A stretch of 64,000 nt of DNA from Flavonifractor sp. An100 (GTDB lineage: Bacteria > Bacillota > Clostridia > Oscillospirales > Oscillospiraceae): NCBI RefSeq assembly GCF_002161175.1, contig NZ_NFMA01000015.1:1-64000 (forward strand). The letters run 5' to 3'. Below, one piece after another: positions 32,698 through 39,420 of this stretch; positions within the stretch are counted from its first letter, which is position 1, and each line of letters starts with the position of its first letter. The notes below the pieces were generated by a model. The model worked only from the letters and a program-made list of their open reading frames with translations. It was not told the DNA's origin and did no database searches. The position numbers were made by a program, and so were the translations under genes.

Positions 32698-33257
32698 GCT
32701 ACGGCCAATATCTTCGGGAGCTGCTTCTCCCGCTGGGGGTGTACGACCTGGATGCCCCCTTCAATGGTGGGGAGTTGGATGCCGCCGGTCAGGCTCTGGA
32801 CCAAATGGAAAGCCAATTGGAAGAGGTGGACCGGGAGGCCAATTTGTCCACCGCCCAAGACTGGGGCCTGGAGCAGGTGGCCCGGCTGTTTACCCGCCGT
32901 CCGGTGGCCGACAGTCCCCAGGAGCTGGCCCAGGCCCTGGCGGCCCTCCTTCGCATCGGCGGGGACAGCTTCACCCTCTCGGCCATCAACGACACCATTG
33001 CCGGCTGCGGTGTGCCCGCCCGGGTGGAGGAGACAGGGGTGGAGCGGGTGCGGGTGACCTTTCCGGGGATCGCTGGCATCCCGCCCAGCTTCGAGGAACG
33101 CAAGAAGATCATCGAGGAGATCCTCCCTGCCCATGTGGAGATCGAGTACTGGTTCTGGTATCTCACCTGGGCGGAGCTGGAGGAGAAGTTCTCTTGCTGG
33201 CAGGATATTGAGGACCGGGATTTGACCTGGGAAGGTCTGGAGACCTGCGTGGATTAG
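32694..33257 (+). CDS. Baseplate protein XkdU-like (DUF2313), last gene of the phage operon
   Basis: Protein of 187 aa, MSYGQYLRELLLPLGVYDLD, with NLSTAQDWGLEQVARLFTRR and TFPGIAGIPPSFEERKKIIE EILPAHVEIEYWFWY, matching the XkdU/DUF2313 pattern. In most such phages the tail-fibre genes come next; here a strong terminator follows within ten bases. Confidence 0.9.
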   Translation: MSYGQYLRELLLPLGVYDLDAPFNGGELDAAGQALDQMESQLEEVDREANLSTAQDWGLEQVARLFTRRPVADSPQELAQALAALLRIGGDSFTLSAINDTIAGCGVPARVEETGVERVRVTFPGIAGIPPSFEERKKIIEEILPAHVEIEYWFWYLTWAELEEKFSCWQDIEDRDLTWEGLETCVD

Positions 33258-33266
33258 AGAAAATAG

Positions 33267-33307
33267 AAAGGGCCCCGAGGCAACCGCCTCGGGGCCCTTT
33301 TCTTTCT
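33267..33307 (+). terminator. Terminator of the phage operon
   Basis: Perfect 15-bp arms AAAGGGCCCCGAGGC/GCCTCGGGGCCCTTT with an AACC loop, then TTCTTTCT. The AT-rich flank is symmetrical, so it may also serve the convergent permease gene. Confidence 0.93.
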
Positions 33308-33317
33308 CGGTAAAATT

Positions 33318-34256
33318 CTACAGAAGCCCGATCTGTTTCAACAAAAATATCCATAAAAACAGGGTCAGACTACAGAACAGGGAGGTGGACACCACCAGCT
33401 GGGCGGTGAGCTCGTGGTCGCTGCCGCAGGCCAGGGCCATGGGGTAGGAGGAGGATGCGGTGGGGGTGGCCACACAGACCAGGATGGCGCCCAGGGTGTC
33501 TCCCCGGAACCCCAAAAGTATGGCGGGAATGAGGGCGGCGGCGGGGGCCAGAACCAGCCGCACCAGGCTGCACCGGACCACGGTCCAGATCTGGCCCGTC
33601 AGACCCCCAATCCGGAAGGAAGCCCCCAAGGCCAGCAGGGTGGTGACGCTGCCTGCGTTGCCCAGGCTGCTCACCGCCTGCTCCACAGAGGAGGGCAGCC
33701 GGATTCCCAGCAGCAAAAACAAAATGCCCAGCAGGCAGGCCCGAATGAGGGGGTTATGGAAAATGCCGGACAGGGTGTGGCGCAGGTCCACCCGGTTCCC
33801 CCGGCAGGTCTCCAGGGTGATGACAGCCAGTATGTTGAAAAGGGGGACCACCAGGCTGATGGCGATGGACAGCAGGGCCACCCCGTGGGAGGACATCATA
33901 ACCTGGGCCAGGGACACGCCGATGACGGCGATGTTGCTGCGGAAGGAGTTTTGAATATAGGCTCCCCGGCGTCTGGGATCCGGTTCCCGGAGGGTATAGT
34001 AGGCATAGCACAGGGCAAACCAGACCAGCACCCAGGCGATCAGGTAGGCCAGCAGGTCAGACTGGACGGCGGCGGTGAGGTCGGTGGAGTAGATGTTGTA
34101 AAACAGCAGGCAGGGCAGCAGAGCCTGGAAGCTGAGGGTGCTCAGGTGGTGGAACATCACCTCGGGGACCACCTGGGCACGGCGGACCAAAAAACCCACG
34201 CATAGGGTGAGAAACATGGGAATGACGCAGTTGAGAGAGACGATGAAATTTTCCAT
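33318..34256 (-). CDS. AEC-family transporter (auxin efflux carrier type permease)
   Basis: Membrane protein of 312 aa with about ten hydrophobic helices in two five-helix halves. ATG 34256 (MENFIVSLNCVIPMFLTLCV) follows GGAGGG. Family signatures: FLTLCVGFLVRRAQVVP, YIQNSFRSNIAVIGVSLAQV in the crossover, and CVATPTASSSYPMALACGSD. Bacterial members carry malate, malonate or other small acids. Neighbouring acyl-CoA ligase suggests organic acid uptake or export, but the substrate is not deducible. Confidence 0.92.
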   Translation of the reverse strand: MENFIVSLNCVIPMFLTLCVGFLVRRAQVVPEVMFHHLSTLSFQALLPCLLFYNIYSTDLTAAVQSDLLAYLIAWVLVWFALCYAYYTLREPDPRRRGAYIQNSFRSNIAVIGVSLAQVMMSSHGVALLSIAISLVVPLFNILAVITLETCRGNRVDLRHTLSGIFHNPLIRACLLGILFLLLGIRLPSSVEQAVSSLGNAGSVTTLLALGASFRIGGLTGQIWTVVRCSLVRLVLAPAAALIPAILLGFRGDTLGAILVCVATPTASSSYPMALACGSDHELTAQLVVSTSLFCSLTLFLWIFLLKQIGLL

Positions 34257-34320
34257 GTGGGCCCTCCTGTTGGGAAATCGAGCAATACAGACCCTATTGT
34301 AACACATTTTCAGGCGGGGG

Positions 34321-34366
34321 GAAGAAAAAGATCAGGCAGGCAGCCTTTTTTCGGGCCGCCTGCCTG
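34321..34366 (-). terminator. Terminator of the acyl-CoA ligase gene
   Basis: Stem CAGGCAGGC/GCCTGCCTG (34333-34366) and ATCTTTTTCTTC downstream on the minus strand, just after the ligase stop codon. Confidence 0.85.
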
Positions 34367-34378
34367 TTTGTTTTATGA

Positions 34379-36013
34379 TTATCCCTTGGCCTGGGCCTCC
34401 ACCAGGCGCACGCCGCAGTACTGCTCCCGCAGCTTGGGCTTTTCGATTTTGCCGGTGGGGTTGCGGGGCACATTGGCGAAGATGATCTTCCGGGGACGCT
34501 TGTACCGGGGCAGGTCCATGCAGAACTGGTTGATCTCGCTCTCGGTGCAGGCCATGCCCTCCTTGAGCTGGATAATGGCGGCGGCGATCTCACCCAGACG
34601 CTTGTCCGGCAGGCCGATGACCGCCACATCGTGGACTTTGGGGTAGGCAGACAGGAAGTCCTCAATCTGGACGGGATAGAGGTTCTCGCCGCCGGAGATG
34701 ATTACGTCCTTCTTCCGGTCCACCAGGAAGTAGAAGCCGTCCTCATCCTGCTTGGCCATGTCGCCGGTGTGGAGCCAGCCGTCCTTCAAAACGGCCTGGG
34801 TGGCCTGGGGGTCGTGGTAGTAGCCCACCATCACTCCGGGGCCCTTCACGCACAGCTCGCCCACCTCGCCCTGGGGGACGGGCTGGTCGTTCTCGTCCAC
34901 GATCTTGCACTTCCAGCCGTAGCCGGGAACGCCGATGGCGCCCACCTTGTGGATGTTGTCCATGCCCAGATGGACGCAGCCCGGGCCGGTGGACTCGGAC
35001 AGACCATAGTTGGTGTCGTATTTGTGGTGGGGGAAGTAGCTCAGCCAGTGCTTGATGAGAGAGGGGGGGACGGGCTGGGCGCCGATGTGCATCAGCCGCC
35101 ACTGGGAGAGCTGGTAGTCCTCCAGCTTCAGGTCTCCCCGATCCAGAGCAGCCAGGATGTCCTGGCACCAGGGCACCAGCAGCCACACGATGGTGCACCG
35201 CTCCTGGGACACCGCATGGAAGATGGCCTGGGGGGAGTTGCCCTTGAGGAGCACCGCCTTGCCGCCGGTAAACAGGGAACCGAACCAGTGCATCTTGGCC
35301 CCGGTGTGGTACAGGGGTGGGATACACAAAAACACATCCTCGTGGGTGGTGGCATGGTGGATGGCTTCCATCCGGGCGGCCTGGAGGAGGGCGGCGTGCT
35401 TCAAAAGAATGGCCTTGGGGAAGCCGGTGGTGCCGGAGGAGTAGTAGATGGCACTCTCGTCCTCATCATCAATGAGCACCTTGGGGGCCACAGAGGAGCA
35501 GTTGGCGGTGGCCCGGTGGTAGTCCTCGGCAAAGGAGGGGCAGCTCTCTCCCACGAAGAACATCAGCAGCTTGTGGGAAAACTTGGGCACAATGGCCTCC
35601 ACCCGGCCGATGAACTCCGGGCCGAAGAACAGCACGTCGGCCTCCGACAGCTTCAAACAGTAGTCGATCTCCTGGGAGGTATAGCGGAAGTTCAGGGGCA
35701 CGGCGATGCATCCGGCCTTTAAAATGCCGAAGTAGATGGGTAGCCACTCCAGACAGTTCATCAGCAGAATGGCCACCTTCTGCCCCTTCTTCAACCCCCG
35801 GCTGAGCAGCAGATTGGCCACCCGGTTGGCCTTCTCGTCAAAGACCGACCAGGTGATCTCCCGGCGGTAGGGGACGGCGGAGGTGGGCTGGATGAGCTCA
35901 TATTCCTTCCAGGTCACCCGCTGCTGCTCCTGAATCTCGGGGTTAATTTCCACCAGGGCGGTCTCCTCGCCGTAGAGCTTGCTGTTTCGTTCCAGCAGAT
36001 CGGTAATGGGCAT
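34379..36013 (-). CDS. Acyl-CoA synthetase, AMP-binding (ANL) superfamily
   Basis: Cytoplasmic ligase of 544 aa that activates a carboxylic acid via acyl-AMP to a CoA thioester. P-loop YYSSGTTGFPKAILLKH, DTNYGLSESTGPG adenine region, DGWLHTGDMAKQDEDGFYFLVDRKKD hinge with the conserved Asp, and PRNPTGKIEKPKLRE with the C-terminal catalytic Lys. The pattern is closest to medium/long-chain or aromatic acid ligases. Divergent from the indolepyruvate operon, so it may activate arylacetates or fatty acids. A triple inverted motif upstream (36036-36096) is probably its operator. Confidence 0.93.
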   Translation of the reverse strand: MPITDLLERNSKLYGEETALVEINPEIQEQQRVTWKEYELIQPTSAVPYRREITWSVFDEKANRVANLLLSRGLKKGQKVAILLMNCLEWLPIYFGILKAGCIAVPLNFRYTSQEIDYCLKLSEADVLFFGPEFIGRVEAIVPKFSHKLLMFFVGESCPSFAEDYHRATANCSSVAPKVLIDDEDESAIYYSSGTTGFPKAILLKHAALLQAARMEAIHHATTHEDVFLCIPPLYHTGAKMHWFGSLFTGGKAVLLKGNSPQAIFHAVSQERCTIVWLLVPWCQDILAALDRGDLKLEDYQLSQWRLMHIGAQPVPPSLIKHWLSYFPHHKYDTNYGLSESTGPGCVHLGMDNIHKVGAIGVPGYGWKCKIVDENDQPVPQGEVGELCVKGPGVMVGYYHDPQATQAVLKDGWLHTGDMAKQDEDGFYFLVDRKKDVIISGGENLYPVQIEDFLSAYPKVHDVAVIGLPDKRLGEIAAAIIQLKEGMACTESEINQFCMDLPRYKRPRKIIFANVPRNPTGKIEKPKLREQYCGVRLVEAQAKG

Positions 36014-36035
36014 GGCGCTCAGTCTTCCTTTCTAA

Positions 36036-36096
36036 GTTGAAGTGGGCCGGTGGCGCCGCCTCACTTCAACGGTTTCAATCTTTAAACTGTTGAAGT
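36036..36096. promoter_or_regulatory. Triple GTTGAAGT operator-like motif upstream of the acyl-CoA ligase
   Basis: GTTGAAGT at 36036-36043, its complement ACTTCAAC at 36063-36070, and GTTGAAGT again at 36089-36096, with about 26-bp spacing. The second and third copies also pair as ACTTCAAC-GGTTT...AAACT-GTTGAAGT. It lies 23 bases before the ligase start codon, where a repressor would block transcription or an mRNA hairpin would form. Confidence 0.5.
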
Positions 36097-36152
36097 ATCA
36101 TACCCCATAAGAGGGGCGGTGTCAAGGGCAAAAAAACTTTTTTGCTTTGAAT

Positions 36153-36193
36153 CGTGAAAAAGTGTTTACCTTCACGCTTTAATGTGCTATAGT
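36153..36193 (+). promoter_or_regulatory. Promoter and overlapping operator of the yerC-iorAB operon
   Basis: TTTACC (36165-36170), 17-nt spacer, TATAGT (36188-36193). The inverted repeat CGTGAA-N12-TTCACG (36153-36176) covers the -35 box, so a bound repressor would exclude RNA polymerase. The TrpR-like protein encoded downstream is a candidate, untested. Confidence 0.6.
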
Positions 36194-36199
36194 TGGGCT

Positions 36200-36297
36200 A
36201 ACACGGGTGAACGGCCTTGAGGTCGGGCAGTCCGCGGACAAGGGAAAAAAGCCGCTGAACCAATCCGGTGGAGGGAACTCCACGCCGGAAGACAACA
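36200..36297 (+). ncRNA. Structured 5' leader of the TrpR-like/indolepyruvate operon, class not identified
   Basis: About 100 transcribed bases with strong stems: CCGGTGGAG-GGAA-CTCCACGCCGG (36268-36292) just before the ribosome site, and GGCCTTGAGGTC/GCAGTCCGCGGAC segments upstream. Purine-rich AAGGGAAAAAAGCCGCTGA lies between. There is no T run, so control, if any, would be at translation. Some pieces look like a cobalamin riboswitch core but the order does not fit. I cannot assign a class. Confidence 0.4.
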
Positions 36298-36313
36298 CAA
36301 GGAGGACGACGCT

Positions 36314-36628
36314 ATGGCAAAGACGGAGCGGCGGGAACGCAGTCTGGCCCTGTATGAGACCATTTTAAAACTAAAGGACCTGGACGAATGCTGCCGCTTT
36401 TTCGACGACCTGTGCACCCCCACGGAGCTGCGGTCCATGGAGCAGCGCTTTGACGTGGCGGTCTATCTCCAGCAGGGGCTGGTGTACCTGGATATTCTGG
36501 AAAAGACGGGGGCCAGCAGCGCCACCATCAGCCGGGTCCGGCGGTCTATGCTGGACAACGGAGCGGGAGGCGTGATGCAGGATGTGATCCTGCGGGAGGG
36601 GTTGGGTACCCCTCCGGACAAGACCTGA
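36314..36628 (+). CDS. TrpR-related protein, YerC/YecD family
   Basis: Small DNA-binding protein of 104 aa. The TrpR-like helical region is clear: DECCRFFDDLCTPTELRSME QRFDVAVYLQQG, then a helix-turn-helix DILEKTGASSATISRVRRSM. ATG 36314 follows AAGGAGGACGACGCT. YerC proteins share the TrpR fold; their ligands are mostly unknown. Being first in an operon with indolepyruvate oxidoreductase genes suggests sensing of tryptophan or another aromatic amino acid (inference). Confidence 0.9.
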   Translation: MAKTERRERSLALYETILKLKDLDECCRFFDDLCTPTELRSMEQRFDVAVYLQQGLVYLDILEKTGASSATISRVRRSMLDNGAGGVMQDVILREGLGTPPDKT

Positions 36629-36688
36629 AAACCACACGAGCCGACAAGGGTCGGGAACTTATTTTAGAAAGCAGGGAGTAAGAAAACG

Positions 36689-38434
36689 ATGAAGCAACTG
36701 ATGTTGGGCAACGCTGCCGTTGCCCGGGGGCTGTATGAAGCTGGGTGCTGTGTGATCTCCAGCTATCCCGGTACCCCCAGCACCGAGATCACCGAGGAGG
36801 GGGCCAAGTACGACGAGATCTACTGTGAGTGGGCTCCCAACGAGAAGGTGGCGATGGAGACCGCTTTCGGCGCGTGCCTGGCCGGCAAGCGCTCCTTCTG
36901 TGGGATGAAGCACGTGGGTCTGAACGTGGCCGCCGATCCCCTGTTCACCATGTCTTATACCGGGGTAAACGCCGGCCTGGTCATTGGGGTGGCCGACGAC
37001 GCTGGCATGCACTCCTCCCAGAACGAGCAGGACTCCCGCCACTACGCCCAGGCCGCCAAGGTGCCCATGCTGGAGCCCTCCGACTCCGCAGAAGCCCGGG
37101 CCTTTGCCAAGCTGGCCTATGAGCTGTCCGAGCAGTTCGATACCCCCGTGCTGCTGAAGATGTGCACCCGGGTGGCCCACTCCCAATCCCTGGTGGAGTG
37201 CGGCGAGCGGGTGGAGCCCGAGATGAAGCCCTATGAGAAGAACATCGCCAAGTACGTCATGATGCCCGGCAACGCCAAAAAGCGCCACCCAGTGGTGGAG
37301 GAGCGGACGAAAAAACTCCAGGCCTGGGCGGAGACGGCGGAAATTAACCGCGTGGAGCCCGGTGAGGACCACAAGATCGGCATCATCACCTCCTCCACCT
37401 CCTACCAGTATGTGAAGGAGGTCTGTGGAGACCGCTTCCCCGTGTTGAAGCTGGGTATGGCCTGGCCCATGCCCGAGCAGAAGATCCGGGACTTTGCCGC
37501 CTCGGTCAACGTACTTACCGTCGTGGAGGAGCTGGACGGCTTCATTGAGGACTACTGCCGCTCCCTGGGCCTGGCCCTGGTGGGCAAGGACGTCTTCCCC
37601 TGTATCGACGAGTTTTCCCAGAACCTGGTGGCCGAGAAGCTGGGCCTGCCCGTCCACACCGGCAAGGCTCTCGCCGACGCCATTCCTCCCCGTCCCCCTG
37701 TCATGTGTGCTGGCTGCCCCCACCGGGGACTGTTCTACACCCTGAACAAGAATAAGTGCACCGTTCTGGGTGACATCGGCTGCTATACCCTGGGCGCTGT
37801 GGCCCCCCTGTCCGCCATGGACATGACCCTGTGCATGGGCGGCTCTATCTCCGCTATCCACGGCTTCAACAAGGCACGCGGGGAGGAGAGCGAGGGCAAG
37901 ACGGTGGCCGTCATCGGCGACTCCACTTTTATGCACTCGGGCATGACGGGCCTGGCCAACATCGCCTACAACCAGTCCAATTCCACCGTCATCATCCTGG
38001 ACAACTCCATCACCGGCATGACCGGCCACCAGCAGAACCCCACCACCGGTTACAACATCAAGGGCGACCCCGCGGGTAAGATCGACCTGGAGTCCCTGTG
38101 CCGGGCCATGGGCTTCAACCGGGTGAGAGTGGTGGACCCCTATGACCTGAAGGCCTGCGACCAGGCGGTGAAGGAGGAGCTGGCGGCCAAGGAGCCCTCG
38201 GTGATCATCTCCCGCCGCCCCTGCGCGCTGCTGAAGTACGTCAAGCACAAGGCCCCTCTGAAGGTGAACACCGACAAGTGCATCGGCTGCAAGAGCTGCA
38301 TGAAGATTGGCTGCCCGGCCATCTCCATCAAGGAGGGCAAGGCCCACGTGGACAACACCCTGTGTGTGGGCTGTGGCGTGTGTGAGCAGCTGTGCCCGGT
38401 CAGCGCCTTTGAGAGTACCGGCAAGGAGGGGTAA
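36689..38434 (+). CDS. iorA: Indolepyruvate:ferredoxin oxidoreductase, alpha subunit
   Basis: Thiamine-diphosphate enzyme of 581 aa that oxidatively decarboxylates arylpyruvates from aromatic amino acids to arylacetyl-CoA, reducing ferredoxin. N-terminal MLGNAAVARGLYEAGCCVIS SYPGTPSTEI and YCEWAPNEKVAMETAFGACL are IorA signatures; VMCAGCPHRGLFYTLNK and GDIGCYTLGAVAPL precede the TPP motif GDSTFMHSGMTGLANIAYNQ SN. The C-terminus carries two ferredoxin clusters, CIGCKSCMKIGCP and CVGCGVCEQLCP. The beta subunit follows after four bases. Confidence 0.96.
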   Translation: MKQLMLGNAAVARGLYEAGCCVISSYPGTPSTEITEEGAKYDEIYCEWAPNEKVAMETAFGACLAGKRSFCGMKHVGLNVAADPLFTMSYTGVNAGLVIGVADDAGMHSSQNEQDSRHYAQAAKVPMLEPSDSAEARAFAKLAYELSEQFDTPVLLKMCTRVAHSQSLVECGERVEPEMKPYEKNIAKYVMMPGNAKKRHPVVEERTKKLQAWAETAEINRVEPGEDHKIGIITSSTSYQYVKEVCGDRFPVLKLGMAWPMPEQKIRDFAASVNVLTVVEELDGFIEDYCRSLGLALVGKDVFPCIDEFSQNLVAEKLGLPVHTGKALADAIPPRPPVMCAGCPHRGLFYTLNKNKCTVLGDIGCYTLGAVAPLSAMDMTLCMGGSISAIHGFNKARGEESEGKTVAVIGDSTFMHSGMTGLANIAYNQSNSTVIILDNSITGMTGHQQNPTTGYNIKGDPAGKIDLESLCRAMGFNRVRVVDPYDLKACDQAVKEELAAKEPSVIISRRPCALLKYVKHKAPLKVNTDKCIGCKSCMKIGCPAISIKEGKAHVDNTLCVGCGVCEQLCPVSAFESTGKEG

Positions 38435-38438
38435 GACA

Positions 38439-39011
38439 ATGGAAACAAAGAATATTATGATTGTGGGCGTGGGTGGCCAGGGCTCCCTGCTGGCCAGTAA
38501 GCTGCTGGGCCACCTGCTCATGGAGCAGGGCTACGACGTGAAGGTGTCTGAGGTCCACGGCATGTCCCAGCGGGGGGGCAGCGTGGTGACCTATGTGCGC
38601 TACGGCGACAAGGTCCACTCCCCCGTCATCGACAAGGGGGAGGCCGACTTCATCGTCTCCTTCGAGCTGCTGGAGGCCGCCCGGTGGCTGGAGTACCTAA
38701 AGCCTGAGGGACAGATCGTCACCTCCACCCAGCAAATTGACCCCATGCCCGTCATTACCGGAGCGGCCCAGTACCCTGAGGACCTGGTGGCCAAGATGAA
38801 GGCCGCCGGGGCCAAGGTGGACGCCCTGGATTGCCTGGCTCTGGCCGAGGAGGCCGGCAGCAGCAAGGCGGTGAACATTGTCCTCATGGGCCGGCTGTCC
38901 CACTACTTCGACCTGCCCGAGGAGGCCTGGCAGGCCTCCCTGGAGGCCATGGTGCCCCCCAAGTTCCTGGAACTCAACAAAAAGGCCTTCCAGCTGGGCA
39001 AAAACGCCTGA
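38439..39011 (+). CDS. iorB: Indolepyruvate:ferredoxin oxidoreductase, beta subunit
   Basis: Gamma-domain partner of IorA, 190 aa. GVGGQGSLLASKLLGHLLME and SEVHGMSQRGGSVVTYVRYG are the diagnostic CoA-side motifs. ATG 38439 follows AAGGAGGGG, overlapping the end of iorA. Together the subunits form the alpha2beta2 enzyme. Confidence 0.96.
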   Translation: METKNIMIVGVGGQGSLLASKLLGHLLMEQGYDVKVSEVHGMSQRGGSVVTYVRYGDKVHSPVIDKGEADFIVSFELLEAARWLEYLKPEGQIVTSTQQIDPMPVITGAAQYPEDLVAKMKAAGAKVDALDCLALAEEAGSSKAVNIVLMGRLSHYFDLPEEAWQASLEAMVPPKFLELNKKAFQLGKNA

Positions 39012-39014
39012 GTT

Positions 39015-39383
39015 ATGGGAAATCTGGTCCTGGTGGGATTGGGAGGGGGGCTGGGCGCCATGTGCCGCTACGGCGTCAGCCTCATCCCGGTGAAGGGGGA
39101 CTTTCCCCTGCTCACCCTGTGCACCAATCTGCTGGGGGCGCTGCTCATCGGTGTGATTGTCGGCTTGGCCGGCGGCGGGCGGCTGTCCTCCGGCGGCACC
39201 CTCTTTTGGAAAACGGGGGTGTGCGGCGGCTTTACCACCTTTTCCACCTTCTCCCTGGAGAGCGTGACCCTGCTGCGCCAGGGCCGCTGGCTCGCCGGCG
39301 GAGGGTATATGGCCCTGAGCGTGGGGCTGTGTCTGGTTGGGGTGATCCTTGGAGAGCGGCTGGGCCGCTCCCTTGCCCCGTGA
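39015..39383 (+). CDS. crcB: Fluoride ion channel, CrcB/Fluc family
   Basis: Membrane protein of 122 aa with four hydrophobic helices; dual-topology Fluc channels export fluoride passively. Hallmarks: LGAMCRYGVSL (Arg in GAxxRY), LCTNLLGALLIG with the pore Asn, and GVCGGFTTFSTFSLESVTLL with the Phe box and Thr-Phe-Ser-Thr-Phe pore motif. It lies three bases after iorB and before paaK without a terminator, so it is co-transcribed with arylpyruvate genes; no fluoride riboswitch is seen. A single copy implies a homodimer. Confidence 0.93.
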   Translation: MGNLVLVGLGGGLGAMCRYGVSLIPVKGDFPLLTLCTNLLGALLIGVIVGLAGGGRLSSGGTLFWKTGVCGGFTTFSTFSLESVTLLRQGRWLAGGGYMALSVGLCLVGVILGERLGRSLAP

Positions 39384-39420
39384 GGGGATTAGATTGCGGA
39401 GATAGAAAGGAATGATACCC

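Larger units (their letters stand above)
20159..33257 (+). mobile_element. PBSX/xkd-like contractile-tail phage gene cluster lacking lysogeny, lysis, tail-fibre and tape-measure genes
   Basis: A single plus-strand run of 18 tightly spaced genes in the classic order: small and large terminase, portal, protease, decoration protein, capsid, three connector or neck proteins, sheath, tube, frameshifted chaperone, short coiled-coil protein, LysM protein, hub, spike, gp25-like, baseplate J and XkdU-like. At least seven junctions are ATGA or GTGA overlaps. Reading frames look intact. No integrase, repressor, replication, holin, endolysin or fibre gene flanks them; dacF lies on one side and a terminator plus a permease on the other. 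GC-rich codon use resembles the host. It could be a gene-transfer-agent-like or tailocin-like element, or a decaying prophage. Confidence 0.85.

Noticed and set aside
20000-33400. Attachment-site direct repeats flanking the phage cluster
   Set aside because: I compared the left (19909-20158) and right (33258-33318) flanks and saw no shared stretch beyond short A/T runs; no tRNA or integrase is present.
36200-36297. Cobalamin riboswitch
   Set aside because: Short pieces such as AAGGGAA and AATCCGG resemble the B12 core, but the order and the conserved 3' elements are missing, and the downstream genes are not typical targets.
36659-38521. 620-codon minus-strand open frame opposite iorA, and similar long antisense frames at 2652-3764, 5172-6209, 11435-11983 and 41378-42928
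   Set aside because: GC-rich third positions in real genes keep the opposite strand free of stops. These translations are His/Gly/Val-rich, match no family, and lack ribosome sites.
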